A stretch of DNA of 64,000 bases from an uncultured Alphaproteobacteria bacterium (GTDB lineage Bacteria; Pseudomonadota; Alphaproteobacteria; RF32; CAG-239): NCBI GenBank assembly GCA_910576955.1, contig CAJTJB010000002.1:152823-216822 (forward strand). The letters run 5' to 3'. The notes below the pieces were generated by a model. The model was not told the origin of the DNA. It saw only the letters and a list, made by a program, of their open reading frames with translations, and did no database searches. The translations under genes and the position numbers were made by a program. Of the stretch, positions 8,876-18,290 are shown in pieces (position 1 is the stretch's first letter; every line of letters starts with the position of its first letter).

Positions 8876-10631
8876 AATTGTTTGTATTTGCAGTGATATA
8901 TCCCTCGGTTTGCAGGCTGTAAAAATGTTTGAACAGACCGTTTTTCTTTTTCAGCAACTCTTTCGGCGCGCCGTCTTCCTTAATCTCGCCGTTTTCCATC
9001 ACAAGAATCCTATCCATTGAGCGCAGGGTTGAGAGGCGGTGGGCAATGGCTATTACGGTTTTGCTTTTCATCAGGTTTTCAAGCGCTTTCTGCACCATAA
9101 TTTCTGCTTCGCTGTCCAGTGCGGAGGTTGCCTCGTCCAAAATCAGAACCGGCGCGTTTTGTAAAATGGCGCGGGCAATGGCGATACGTTGGCGCTCGCC
9201 ACCCGAAAGCAGAATACCCCGCTCGCCGACAATGCTGTCATAGCCATTTGGCAGGCTCAAGATAGTGTCGTGAATATGCGCGAGTTTGGCTGCTTCATAA
9301 ATCTCTTCTTTGCTTGCTTTGGGGTTGGCAAGTTGCAGGTTTTCAAACAACGAGCGGTTAAACAGCGTGACATCTTGCGGGACATAGGCGATATTTTTGT
9401 GTAACGAATATTGGGTGACATCAGCGATGTTTTGCTTGCCGATTAAGATTTCGCCAGACTGCGGAGCATAAGAGCGGAGCAGCAGGCTGATAAGCGTAGA
9501 TTTGCCCGCGCCCGAAAGCCCGACCAAGCCGACTTTTTGATTAGGCTTAATATTCAGATTAAAGTTTTGAAAGACTGGTTTTTCTTTAATATAGGCAAAG
9601 TTGATGTTTTGGTAAGTAATGCTGTTATCCGTTACTTTGAGTTTTACGGCGTTTTCTTTGTCTTGAATCGTAACGGGTTTATAAACCAGCTCTAAATTAG
9701 TTTTAAGTTCGCCAAAAGAAGAAGACATATCAATTGCAAAATCATTTAAATCTGAGATGCTTTGTTTAAGCATTTGGATAGACTGAAACGCAAAAAACGC
9801 ATCAGCAAGCGAAAGCGTATCTAATGCAATAAAATATAATATAGCGGCATAACAAAAAAGCATAAACAAACTTTCTGCCACGCCTAATCCCATTGAGCTT
9901 ATGCCGCGTGTGGTTTCGCAGTCATAAGTGGTGCGGAGATATTTTTTTAGGAGCTTATAGGCGTTTAGGCGCTCGTTGAAAACCGAGCCGGTGTAGCGGA
10001 CGAGCTTGTAGTTTGTGAGGCTGTCGGCAGTTCTGCCGTCGTATTCGCGTTCAATCGCACCACGCTTTTTCCAAGTATTAACAATCGCCGGAACTATTTT
10101 TTTCTGGATGAAATAAAAAGGGATGCATAAAGCGACAAGGGTTATTCCGAGTTTGGGGCTTGCGTAAGATATAATACCGAGGGCAAAGAAAAAGTTTATC
10201 AGCGGGCGAACGAGTGAAAAGAGCAAGCCTGCGGTAATGCTTGAAACCGTGCCCGAGATTTTGTTAACAGCAGAGGTAATACGTCCGGTCATTTCATCAT
10301 CAAAATAAGAGATTTGATGAGCGTGAACAGTCTTGAAAAGGTCTTGTACCAGTGCAGAATTCAAAACTTTCTGTGCCATATTATTATAGATGGCTATAAC
10401 ATATTGGTTGAGCGCCTGCAGGGTTTTGGCAATTACAAAAACGATTGTCCAGAAGATAATTCCCTCTAAAACAGCTTCTTTGGTCGGCTCGGAAAAGCAG
10501 CCGATAAGCCGCGAGGCGACATACGGAGTAATGGAAAGCGCGATTGAGGAGAAAATAAAACTGATGGCGAAGATGATGTAAAGCGACTTATGTTTGCTGA
10601 TTGTTTTAATAATAAGGCGGCGAAAGTTCAT
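8832..10631 (-). CDS. ABC exporter, membrane plus ATPase (MsbA-like)
   Basis: A protein of 599 residues, paralogous to the next gene. Six helices lie in about 15-300, then Walker A GLSGAGKS, signature LSGGERQRIAIARAIL, Walker B LILDEATSALD and the H-loop in IAHRLS. Its paralog ends shortly after LQSEGYL. This one continues past LQTEGYI for about 19 residues and ends in SPLPPP. That tail and its stop codon are encoded by the GC-rich intergenic palindrome, so the repeat has probably replaced the original stop. Confidence 0.88.
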   Translation of the reverse strand: MNFRRLIIKTISKHKSLYIIFAISFIFSSIALSITPYVASRLIGCFSEPTKEAVLEGIIFWTIVFVIAKTLQALNQYVIAIYNNMAQKVLNSALVQDLFKTVHAHQISYFDDEMTGRITSAVNKISGTVSSITAGLLFSLVRPLINFFFALGIISYASPKLGITLVALCIPFYFIQKKIVPAIVNTWKKRGAIEREYDGRTADSLTNYKLVRYTGSVFNERLNAYKLLKKYLRTTYDCETTRGISSMGLGVAESLFMLFCYAAILYFIALDTLSLADAFFAFQSIQMLKQSISDLNDFAIDMSSSFGELKTNLELVYKPVTIQDKENAVKLKVTDNSITYQNINFAYIKEKPVFQNFNLNIKPNQKVGLVGLSGAGKSTLISLLLRSYAPQSGEILIGKQNIADVTQYSLHKNIAYVPQDVTLFNRSLFENLQLANPKASKEEIYEAAKLAHIHDTILSLPNGYDSIVGERGILLSGGERQRIAIARAILQNAPVLILDEATSALDSEAEIMVQKALENLMKSKTVIAIAHRLSTLRSMDRILVMENGEIKEDGAPKELLKKKNGLFKHFYSLQTEGYITANTNNSPQVIASTSPLPPP

Positions 10632-10757
10632 AAATAATGTCCTGAATAGTTTGTTACGCGGCAGAATATACCATATTTTTAGGCTTTGCGCAACAAAAAA
10701 ATGTGTGCGGAATGTTTTTTAGGTTGCGGATTTGGCAAGGTTGGATATGCTTATGCT

Positions 10758-11768
10758 ATGATTAAAAAGATTATAGCATTCGTATTTGTTTTGATTGCGG
10801 CGGGAGCGGGGTGGCTTTATCTGTCAAAGTTGGACTATACGAAAATCGTATTTGTGCTGCCCTCTTCGGAGCGGGCGTCATCGCCGTATTATTTCGGCAA
10901 AGACGGGGATTTCTTTTTGGCAGACGACCTCAAAGCCGGGTTTGAGAAACTGGGCTATACGGTCGAATACCGCTTTCGGGAAGATTATGACGATTTAGAG
11001 CTCGGTAACGCGGGGAATGTGCTTTATTTCAAGGGATATTATAATTTTGAACATCTGCCGGCGGTGAAAAAAGACGGACGCAAGCGCGTTTTGTACCTCT
11101 ATTATGTTGAGGGGCTGAATTTGGAGATTTTGGACGAGGCGGACGTGGTGGCGAGCGCCTCAAAGCGGTTTGTAAACGATGTAGTTATTCCGCGGGGAAA
11201 GGCGGCGGTGTTTGTGCCGCAATTTACAAACCCAGAGCGGTTTAAACCGGCGGAAATTGAGGCAGATAAGGCGTATCCGGTGTTGTTTGTCGGGTCAAAT
11301 CACAGCGGGTTCGGGCGCAAATCGGTAGATTATGCGTTGCTTGCCAATGCGCCGTTAAGCGTTTTCGGCAAGTTTTGGGAGAAAAGCTTAACGCCCGAGG
11401 TTTTAAAAGGGCAATATATTGATAATGCAGAGTTGAACAGGTATTATGCCAATGCGGAAATTGTGTTAAACGACCATCGGGAAGATATGGTTTTTTACGG
11501 GTTTGTTTCCAACCGGATTTATGATGTGACGGCGTCGGGCGGTTTTGTGCTGACGGATTATCTGCCCGAGATTGCCGAGATGTATGGCGACAGTATTGCT
11601 ACCTATAAAGATTATTACGATTTTAAGGAAAAACTGGAATATTATCTGAAGCACCCCGAAGAGCGCAGGGCAATGGCGGCAAAAGCGCGCGACATTACGC
11701 TTAAAAACTTTACACACACTCGGGCGGCAGCGATTTTTGACAGCATTTTTAAAAATATTAAAAAATAA
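10758..11768 (+). CDS. CgeB-like glycosyltransferase, membrane-anchored
   Basis: A protein of 336 residues when started at MIKKIIAFVFVLIAAGAGWL, which gives one N-terminal membrane helix. The C-terminal half resembles the Glyco_trans_1_2 (CgeB) family: VLFVGSNHSGFGRKSVDY, NAEIVLNDHRED, a FVSNRIYDVTASGGFVLTDYLPEI block and a final EYYLKHPEERRAMAAKAR helix. It probably transfers a sugar to an envelope target (inference). The Shine-Dalgarno sequence is weak (AAGG, 16 bases upstream); an in-frame ATG at 10686 would add 24 residues. Confidence 0.7.
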   Translation: MIKKIIAFVFVLIAAGAGWLYLSKLDYTKIVFVLPSSERASSPYYFGKDGDFFLADDLKAGFEKLGYTVEYRFREDYDDLELGNAGNVLYFKGYYNFEHLPAVKKDGRKRVLYLYYVEGLNLEILDEADVVASASKRFVNDVVIPRGKAAVFVPQFTNPERFKPAEIEADKAYPVLFVGSNHSGFGRKSVDYALLANAPLSVFGKFWEKSLTPEVLKGQYIDNAELNRYYANAEIVLNDHREDMVFYGFVSNRIYDVTASGGFVLTDYLPEIAEMYGDSIATYKDYYDFKEKLEYYLKHPEERRAMAAKARDITLKNFTHTRAAAIFDSIFKNIKK

Positions 11769-11861
11769 TGCGGTTTTTTAGAGCGGATGCTTGATTTTCA
11801 GAAAATTGCACACTAACTAAAGTATTAGAATTTTTTAACCTTATTTATAGGAGCGATGTAA

Positions 11862-12152
11862 ATGCAAGTTAAGCCTTTACGGGAAAACGTTTTGATTAAA
11901 CGTGTTGAAGAAGAAAACAAAACAGCCGGCGGAATTATTCTGCCGGATACAGCAAAAGAAAAGCCGAGCGAGGGAGTAGTTATTGCCGCCGGCGAAGGAC
12001 CGAGAACAACAGACGGCAAAACTTTGCCGATGAGTGTTAAAGTCGGTGACCATATTTTGTTTAGCAAATGGTCGGGAACGGAAATTAAAGTGAATGGCGA
12101 GCCGCATTTGATTATCAAAGAAGGCGATATTTTGGCAATTGTTGAGAGATAA
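11862..12152 (+). CDS. groS: Co-chaperonin GroES
   Basis: A protein of 96 residues, the usual length. It begins MQVKPLRENVLIKRVEEE, has the mobile-loop region with AGGIILPD, and ends with EGDILAIVE. It caps GroEL rings. AGGAG lies upstream and groEL starts 20 bases after the stop. I see no CIRCE inverted repeat ahead of it. Confidence 0.97.
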   Translation: MQVKPLRENVLIKRVEEENKTAGGIILPDTAKEKPSEGVVIAAGEGPRTTDGKTLPMSVKVGDHILFSKWSGTEIKVNGEPHLIIKEGDILAIVER

Positions 12153-12172
12153 GTAGAAAGGATTTTGAGATT

Positions 12173-13819
12173 ATGGCTGCAAAGGATATTAAATTCGGAA
12201 CAGACGCCAGAGCAAAAATGCTCAAAGGCGTGGAAGTTTTGGCTAAAACAGTTAAAGTAACGTTAGGTCCGAAAGGGCGCAATGTGATGCTTGATAAGTC
12301 TTACGGCGCACCGAAAATCACCAAAGACGGCGTGTCTGTTGCCAAAGAAGTGGTTTTAGCTGATAAATTTGAAAATATGGGGGCGCAGCTCGTTAAAGAA
12401 GTTGCCCAGAAAACAGCTGATAAAGCCGGTGACGGCACAACAACCGCAACGGTTTTGGCAGAGGCTATCATCAAAGAAGGGTGCAAAGCGGTTGCCGCCG
12501 GTATGAACCCGATGGATTTGAAACGCGGTATTGATATGGCGGTTGAAGCGGTGGTTGAGGATGTGAAATCCCGCTCCAAAGAAATTAAAACATCTGAAGA
12601 AATCGCACAGGTGGGCACAATTTCTGCTAACGGCGACAAGAGTATCGGTGAATATCTGGCTCGCGCTATGGAAAAAGTCGGCAATGACGGCGTAATCACG
12701 GTTGAAGACGCCAAAGGGCTTGAAACCGAGCTTGATGTTGTGGAAGGTATGCAGTTTGACCGCGGCTATCTCTCTCCTTATTTTGTAACCGATGCGGATA
12801 AAATGACAGCGGAATATGAAAGCCCGTTTGTGTTGCTTTATGACCAAAAGATTTCCAATCTGCAGGCGATTTTGCCGGTGTTGGAGGCTGTTTTGCAATC
12901 CGGTCGTGCGCTCTTAATCGTTGCGGAGGATATTGACGGTGAGGCATTGGCAACTTTGGTTGTCAACCGTATCAGAAGCGGTTTGAAAGTCTGCGCCGTT
13001 AAAGCTCCGGGCTTTGGCGACAGAAGAAAAGCCATCTTGCAAGATTTGGCTGTGTTGACCGGCGGTCAGGTTATCTCCGAAGAATTGGGTATGAAACTTG
13101 AAAACACAACGGTTGATATGCTCGGTACGGCAAAACGCGTGATTGTTTCCAAAGACGATACAACCATTATTGACGGCAACGGTGATAAAGAGTTGATTGA
13201 AGCGCGCAAGACCCAGATTAAGAAAGAAATCGAAAAGACGACTTCGGACTATGACCGTGAGAAATTGCAAGAACGTTTGGGCAAACTTTCCGGCGGTGTG
13301 GCTGTTCTTCGCGTGGGCGGCTCTTCGGAAGTTGAGGTTAAAGAAAAGAAAGACCGTATTGACGATGCGTTAAACGCAACGCGCGCCGCAGTTAAAGAGG
13401 GTGTTGTTGCCGGCGGCGGTACGGCTCTGCTGTATGCGACCAAAGCATTGGAAAAAGTTAATCCGACAAACCAAGATCAAAAAGTCGGCGTGGATATTAT
13501 TCGCCGTTCGCTGCAAGCGCCTATCCGCCAAATTGCGGAAAATGCAGGTGTTGACGGTGCGGTTGTTGCCGGCAAACTTTTGGAAGGCACGGACTATAAC
13601 TACGGTTATAATGCGGCAACAGATGAATATACCGATATGATTAAAGCCGGTATTGTTGACCCGACCAAGGTTGTGCGCACGGCTTTGCAAGATGCGGCGT
13701 CTGTTGCCAGCCTGTTGATTACGACCGAGGCGATGGTTACGGAAATTCCGGAAACCAAAGAATGCAACTGCGGCGGGCACGGTGCTGCTGGCGGCATGGG
13801 CGCAGGAATGGGTTTCTAA
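12173..13819 (+). CDS. groL: Chaperonin GroEL
   Basis: A protein of 548 residues, full length. It starts MAAKDIKFGTDARAKML and contains VTLGPKGRNV, the ATP-binding GDGTTTATVLA and the late GGGTALL block. The tail has the Gly/Met-rich end (GGMGAGMGF), preceded by a small Cys/His cluster (ECNCGGHG) that is less usual. It forms the folding chamber with GroES. AAAGGA lies before the ATG and a terminator follows. Confidence 0.98.
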   Translation: MAAKDIKFGTDARAKMLKGVEVLAKTVKVTLGPKGRNVMLDKSYGAPKITKDGVSVAKEVVLADKFENMGAQLVKEVAQKTADKAGDGTTTATVLAEAIIKEGCKAVAAGMNPMDLKRGIDMAVEAVVEDVKSRSKEIKTSEEIAQVGTISANGDKSIGEYLARAMEKVGNDGVITVEDAKGLETELDVVEGMQFDRGYLSPYFVTDADKMTAEYESPFVLLYDQKISNLQAILPVLEAVLQSGRALLIVAEDIDGEALATLVVNRIRSGLKVCAVKAPGFGDRRKAILQDLAVLTGGQVISEELGMKLENTTVDMLGTAKRVIVSKDDTTIIDGNGDKELIEARKTQIKKEIEKTTSDYDREKLQERLGKLSGGVAVLRVGGSSEVEVKEKKDRIDDALNATRAAVKEGVVAGGGTALLYATKALEKVNPTNQDQKVGVDIIRRSLQAPIRQIAENAGVDGAVVAGKLLEGTDYNYGYNAATDEYTDMIKAGIVDPTKVVRTALQDAASVASLLITTEAMVTEIPETKECNCGGHGAAGGMGAGMGF

Positions 13820-13836
13820 TTGTTCCAACTCCCCGA

Positions 13837-13870
13837 AGCAACCCAGACGAAAGTTTGGGTTGCTTTTTTG
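13837..13870 (+). terminator. Rho-independent terminator of groESL
   Basis: AGCAACCCA (13837-13845) pairs with TGGGTTGCT (13856-13864), followed by a T run. Confidence 0.85.
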
Positions 13871-13942
13871 TGTGCCATAAACCGAATGTTAAGATTTTTG
13901 TGCGTAGTATAATATATAAAATTGCGCAATAAGGATTAAAAA

Positions 13943-16900
13943 ATGACGATTAAAAGGTATATATTCGGTTTTGGCACCGCATTGGCGATATTGTTGGCAG
14001 GAGCGGGTTCTGCTTATGCGATAAGCTTTGCTGACTATGCTTTTCAAAACATTCAAAAAGGGCGTGAAGAGGCGGTCAAATCCTTTTTGAATAAAGGATA
14101 CTCTGTTGATGCAGTTAATGAAGAGGGGATGACGGCGCTGTGCCAGTCCGTTAAAGCCAAAGACTATACGGTATATAGAAAATTGCGCAGGCTCGGAGCA
14201 AATGCAAACCATCAGTGCATTTCTTCGCTTGATGCCGAAACGGTAAAAGATTTTGATGAGCGGTATTCTCCGATTGACAGAGGTATCGCGGGAAAAGAGG
14301 TAATCGAGGGAGATTCTAATACGCTGCTTTGGGCAACCGCCGGTTCGCTGGCGGCGGTCGGTGTGGGTGCCGGTATATATTTTAATCAGGATGATAAAAA
14401 AGACGATGTGCAGCGGTGTGAGCCGGGGTTTGTGTTAATTAACGGCAAATGCGAGCCTAAAACCTGTGAGCCGGGGTTTGAGCTGGTTGGTGGCGAGTGT
14501 AAACCGAAGGAATGCGAACCGGGGTTTGCTTTGGTAAACGGCGTGTGCGTTTCTACTGATTGTCCGGACGGGTGGTCATGGACCGGACGGGAATGCGCTA
14601 AAGATTGTCCGGAAGGAATGTTTTGGAACGGTACGGATTGCGAGGTGAAAAACTGTCCGCCAAATACACATTTACAAGGCAATATTTGTGTTGGCAACGG
14701 TAACCTTGATGAAAAGTATGTCGGCAATGACTCTCTGTATGGTATTCAAACGAACGGGGAAGACGTTTTTAACCTGTTTTCATCGGTTAGGTATCCGAAT
14801 GACGAAGCTTCAATAAAACTGTATAATAAAGGAGACGGCGATACATATGGCGTTTATGGCGTCAGCAATGTGACAAATGTTTTTGCGCAAGGCGTATCTG
14901 AAGGGGGTGTTAATGAGGCGGATAATATCGGCAATATTTCCATTACGAGTGAAGGCAAAGGCACAACATATGGCTTGTACTCTAAAATTGCAGATATTAC
15001 CCAATACAAAGAGGCAATAAATGTTCGTACGCAGGATGAAGGAAAGGCTCACGGCAAGATTGATATTCTCCATCGTGGCGGCGGGACAACGTACGGCGTT
15101 TTCGGCGATGTTCGCGCGTATAATGCATATGCTATTTATGGCGGAAAATCTTATGGAGATATTACTATTAACGGCGACGGAGATATTTATGGCATCAGCG
15201 GCTATGTGGCGGCAACAAACTCGGTTTCGCCTTTTTTCGGCAGCGAGGTTATCGGCAATGTTAATTTGTATCAAAGGGGAAACAAAGATGTTTACGGAAT
15301 GGCGGTAAGCAAAGATGATATTCCGGGGGCAGGCGCCGGTGGTGGCAATTTGGTCAGCTGGTTTGCGTTTAATGCATATTCTTCGGGCGGCGACAAAGTT
15401 ATCGGCAATATCAATATTTATAATGACGGTAACGGCAATGCCTACGGAATGTATGGCGGGCGCGAGTTGTTTAATGCAAGGACATATGGCGGCGTGAACC
15501 CGGAAACCGGAAAGCCCAACGGTATTGCTAAAGGGTATATCAATATTTTGAGCAAAGGCAACGGCAACAGCTTTGGTATGTATCTGCCGGATGAAGATGA
15601 AAAGGGAATTATCGGCAATATTACTTCGGAGGGTGCAGAATCCGTGGTTTCGATTGTTAATGTCGGCAGCGGTACGGCGACCGGTTTGCGTGGCGGGCGG
15701 AAAACAACTATTGTCAATTCGGGAACGATTGATATTAACAATTTAGGAAACGGCACGGCTATCGGCATTTACGGCGAGCGGGATTCCAAAATCGAAAACA
15801 GCGGCATAATCAATATTCACCGCGATGCATATACCGATACCGTGACCGGCACAAAATATAATCCGGCAGGTGCTAATGGCGGCGTGGCGTACGGCATATA
15901 CGCAGAAACCGGCGCTCGGGTGTTGAATACCGGCGATATTACCATAACCGGAGCAAATGCCGGCAAAGGAATTTATCTCGAAGACGGGGCAACGCTTGAA
16001 AACTCCGGCAATGTGCGGTTTAACGGAAAACTCCAAAATGTGCAAACGGCTGAAAACGGCTCGGTTCAGAGTGTGGTTAATCTGAACGATATGGGCGGGG
16101 AAATTATTTTGGGCAAAGGCGGACATTTCTTTGCCGACGAACTTCGCGGCGATATGGGCATTTCCCAAAAGGCTGTTCAGGGCAGTTTGGAAAATGAATA
16201 TGTTATGGATAAAGCTTTGCAGGCCGGAAACATTAACGGGCTGAATGTTTACTCTAAATCCGCAATGTTTGAAGCTGCAACAAAAGCTAACGGCACCGGC
16301 GGCACGGATGTGGTCCTTTCCCGCAAGAACTTTAATTCGCTGCTTGAAGATAAAGAAATGGGGAATTTCTTTGAGGCAAACTATGAGCAGAAAAACGGCG
16401 CAGCCGTGTTTGATGTTTTGAAAAAAGCAGAAGACGGCGCAGCGCTGGAGGCGCAGTCGGCTAATTTGAGCGGGGCGGATGTTGTTCCGAATTTCAGGCG
16501 CGAAAATGCGCTGGTTTATCGCCATTTGAGCAAACAGTTTGATGATAACCTGTTTAACAAACCGGATGACAACTATATCGGCGGGTATAAGTTTATTGAT
16601 GTTTCGATGGATGAAGATGGAACATTGACCGGCAGCGATGGCAAGGTTAATGCGGCATACGGTATGCTCAAAGGGAAAACGGATGACGGCGTTGTTTACG
16701 GTTTGGGCGCAACACTTGCTAACCTGAAAAGCGATTATGACAACGGGGCAAGCCGCAAGAGCAATATTTTCGGTTTGTGGGCGCCGGTTGGGTATGACTT
16801 TAAAAACGGTACGCAGTGGTATTCGAAATTTTATGCCGGTTATGCGGACGGTTCATACGACCGTAAGACGGAACTCGGCAAGTTTTCAGCTGATTTGACC

Positions 16901-17374
16901 GAATATCAATATGGCATCAGCAATGAATTGCGCCATAAGATGAATTTGGGCAAGGGCTTCAGTTTCCAACCGCTTGCGGAGCTTAACCTCTTGGGAATTT
17001 ATCAGGACAGTGCCAACGAGGGCAATGCCGAAGGGGCGCTGAATCTGGACAGCGGCAACAGCTTGTCGCTTGAAGGCGGGCTTGGCGCGTACCTTGCCAA
17101 AGAAATGATGTTTGGCGATAGCGGCAAGCTGGGAATTCAAATCGGCGGCGTATATTATGTTGAGTTTTTAGACCCTGATGACGGCGTGGATGCGAGAATG
17201 CAGGGGATGAACGGCAAATTCCGCTTGAAGAACAAAGCGCAGGATGACCGGGCAGTCTTTTCGCTCCGTGCGGATTATACCTATAAAGATTTGATGCTTT
17301 ATGCGGTGATAGAACAGGAAACAGGCGGCAACAAAGCATTTTCTGTTGATACCGGCGTACAATACAAATTTTAG
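13943..17374 (+). CDS. Autotransporter with N-terminal ankyrin-like module
   Basis: A protein of 1143 residues. Domains in order: signal peptide (1-26, ends SAYA); an ankyrin-like module (about 35-95: VDAVNEEGMTALC, LRRLGANANHQC); a hydrophobic segment (about 132-150, GSLAAVGVGAGIYF); a Cys-rich repeat block (about 155-250) of units like CEPGFVLINGKCEPKT; a passenger with recurring GNI/YGVYG-type strands (about 260-770); and a C-terminal barrel ending VDTGVQYKF. AAGGA precedes the ATG. The head, pre-barrel linker and barrel resemble those of the protein at 55267. It should be displayed on the outer membrane. The passenger target is unknown. Confidence 0.85.
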   Translation: MTIKRYIFGFGTALAILLAGAGSAYAISFADYAFQNIQKGREEAVKSFLNKGYSVDAVNEEGMTALCQSVKAKDYTVYRKLRRLGANANHQCISSLDAETVKDFDERYSPIDRGIAGKEVIEGDSNTLLWATAGSLAAVGVGAGIYFNQDDKKDDVQRCEPGFVLINGKCEPKTCEPGFELVGGECKPKECEPGFALVNGVCVSTDCPDGWSWTGRECAKDCPEGMFWNGTDCEVKNCPPNTHLQGNICVGNGNLDEKYVGNDSLYGIQTNGEDVFNLFSSVRYPNDEASIKLYNKGDGDTYGVYGVSNVTNVFAQGVSEGGVNEADNIGNISITSEGKGTTYGLYSKIADITQYKEAINVRTQDEGKAHGKIDILHRGGGTTYGVFGDVRAYNAYAIYGGKSYGDITINGDGDIYGISGYVAATNSVSPFFGSEVIGNVNLYQRGNKDVYGMAVSKDDIPGAGAGGGNLVSWFAFNAYSSGGDKVIGNINIYNDGNGNAYGMYGGRELFNARTYGGVNPETGKPNGIAKGYINILSKGNGNSFGMYLPDEDEKGIIGNITSEGAESVVSIVNVGSGTATGLRGGRKTTIVNSGTIDINNLGNGTAIGIYGERDSKIENSGIINIHRDAYTDTVTGTKYNPAGANGGVAYGIYAETGARVLNTGDITITGANAGKGIYLEDGATLENSGNVRFNGKLQNVQTAENGSVQSVVNLNDMGGEIILGKGGHFFADELRGDMGISQKAVQGSLENEYVMDKALQAGNINGLNVYSKSAMFEAATKANGTGGTDVVLSRKNFNSLLEDKEMGNFFEANYEQKNGAAVFDVLKKAEDGAALEAQSANLSGADVVPNFRRENALVYRHLSKQFDDNLFNKPDDNYIGGYKFIDVSMDEDGTLTGSDGKVNAAYGMLKGKTDDGVVYGLGATLANLKSDYDNGASRKSNIFGLWAPVGYDFKNGTQWYSKFYAGYADGSYDRKTELGKFSADLTEYQYGISNELRHKMNLGKGFSFQPLAELNLLGIYQDSANEGNAEGALNLDSGNSLSLEGGLGAYLAKEMMFGDSGKLGIQIGGVYYVEFLDPDDGVDARMQGMNGKFRLKNKAQDDRAVFSLRADYTYKDLMLYAVIEQETGGNKAFSVDTGVQYKF

Positions 17375-17439
17375 CTTGAGTCTTTTTTGAAAGTGATGTA
17401 ACCCTTAAACAGAGTAAAATTTGAAACTTTGGGGGCAAT

Positions 17440-18168
17440 ATGGAAAAGTTTGTGAATTATGTGCGCAGCGGCAAAGGTATCGGCTTGTTATTTATGCTGG
17501 CTGCATCGGTTATTGTAACAATTGTTATGCTGTTGGTTGCTAAAAGTTTTTACGGCGAGATGCGCCCGCAGGTGCTGATGGTTGCAAATGACTTTTTGCC
17601 GATTACCGTTAAAGGCGGACAAATTGTTGAACCAGCGGATACTTATAAGCGCGTTAATTTCAGATTGGGCAATACGGGAAAGAAATCAGACTATTTTACA
17701 ATCATCCTGAACACGCGTGAAGAGGCTGCCAGTTTGCCCAAAGGGGAGCAGGGGCTCTTTATCTATAAAGATATGATATATGCGGCAACACCGGGGCAAA
17801 TCCGCAGTTTTGAATTGCGGGACGGTTTGTGGGATAAAGCCAGCTTTGAAAATCTGCTTGATTCCGTTGTTGGCGCGATGTCCGGCGTTGTCGGGGCGGT
17901 TTTAATCGGCATATTGTTCATTGTTTGTCTGTTTAAGACTTTTATTGCTGCCGTTTTGGGCTTTTTTGCGGCGAAAGTGCTGAACAGGGCGGAGCAGTTT
18001 GACCTGCCGATGTTGATGCGATTTTGCGCAATCGGCGTTTCTGCATTTGAAATCTTGCGCTGGGGCAGCATTTTAATCGGGATGAACCCTGCGAGTTTTC
18101 ATGTCTTTTTAGCGGTGCTGCTGTTAGAAATATTTTATATTTTGCGGGAAAAGCCTAACGCAAAATAA
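17440..18168 (+). CDS. Integral membrane protein, unknown function
   Basis: A protein of 242 residues. One helix at about 15-37 is followed by an extracytoplasmic region (about 40-135: PITVKGGQIVEPADTYKRV...). Three or four helices follow at about 145-235. The layout recalls DUF1189-like membrane proteins, but I am not certain. GGGGG lies before the ATG and a terminator follows. Confidence 0.7.
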   Translation: MEKFVNYVRSGKGIGLLFMLAASVIVTIVMLLVAKSFYGEMRPQVLMVANDFLPITVKGGQIVEPADTYKRVNFRLGNTGKKSDYFTIILNTREEAASLPKGEQGLFIYKDMIYAATPGQIRSFELRDGLWDKASFENLLDSVVGAMSGVVGAVLIGILFIVCLFKTFIAAVLGFFAAKVLNRAEQFDLPMLMRFCAIGVSAFEILRWGSILIGMNPASFHVFLAVLLLEIFYILREKPNAK

Positions 18169-18177
18169 TCATCATCT

Positions 18178-18206
18178 TCCCCCTTGCGAAAAGAGGGGGA
18201 TTTTTT
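18178..18206 (+). terminator. Rho-independent terminator
   Basis: TCCCCCT (18178-18184) pairs with AGGGGGA (18194-18200), followed by six T. Confidence 0.8.
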
Positions 18207-18290
18207 ATGATGTGGTCAAAATATCTTTTTGCTTGAATATATTATGCGGTGTCTTTAAAATCTTAAAAAAAGCAATTTGAGGATTATCCG

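Noticed and set aside
11769..11861. CIRCE operator before groESL
   Set aside because: The TTAGCACTC / GAGTGCTAA inverted repeat is absent; only AT-rich sequence is seen.
14400..14700. EGF-like domains in the Cys-rich block of the first autotransporter
   Set aside because: The units have two or three cysteines spaced as CEPGF...G.C, not the six-cysteine EGF pattern.
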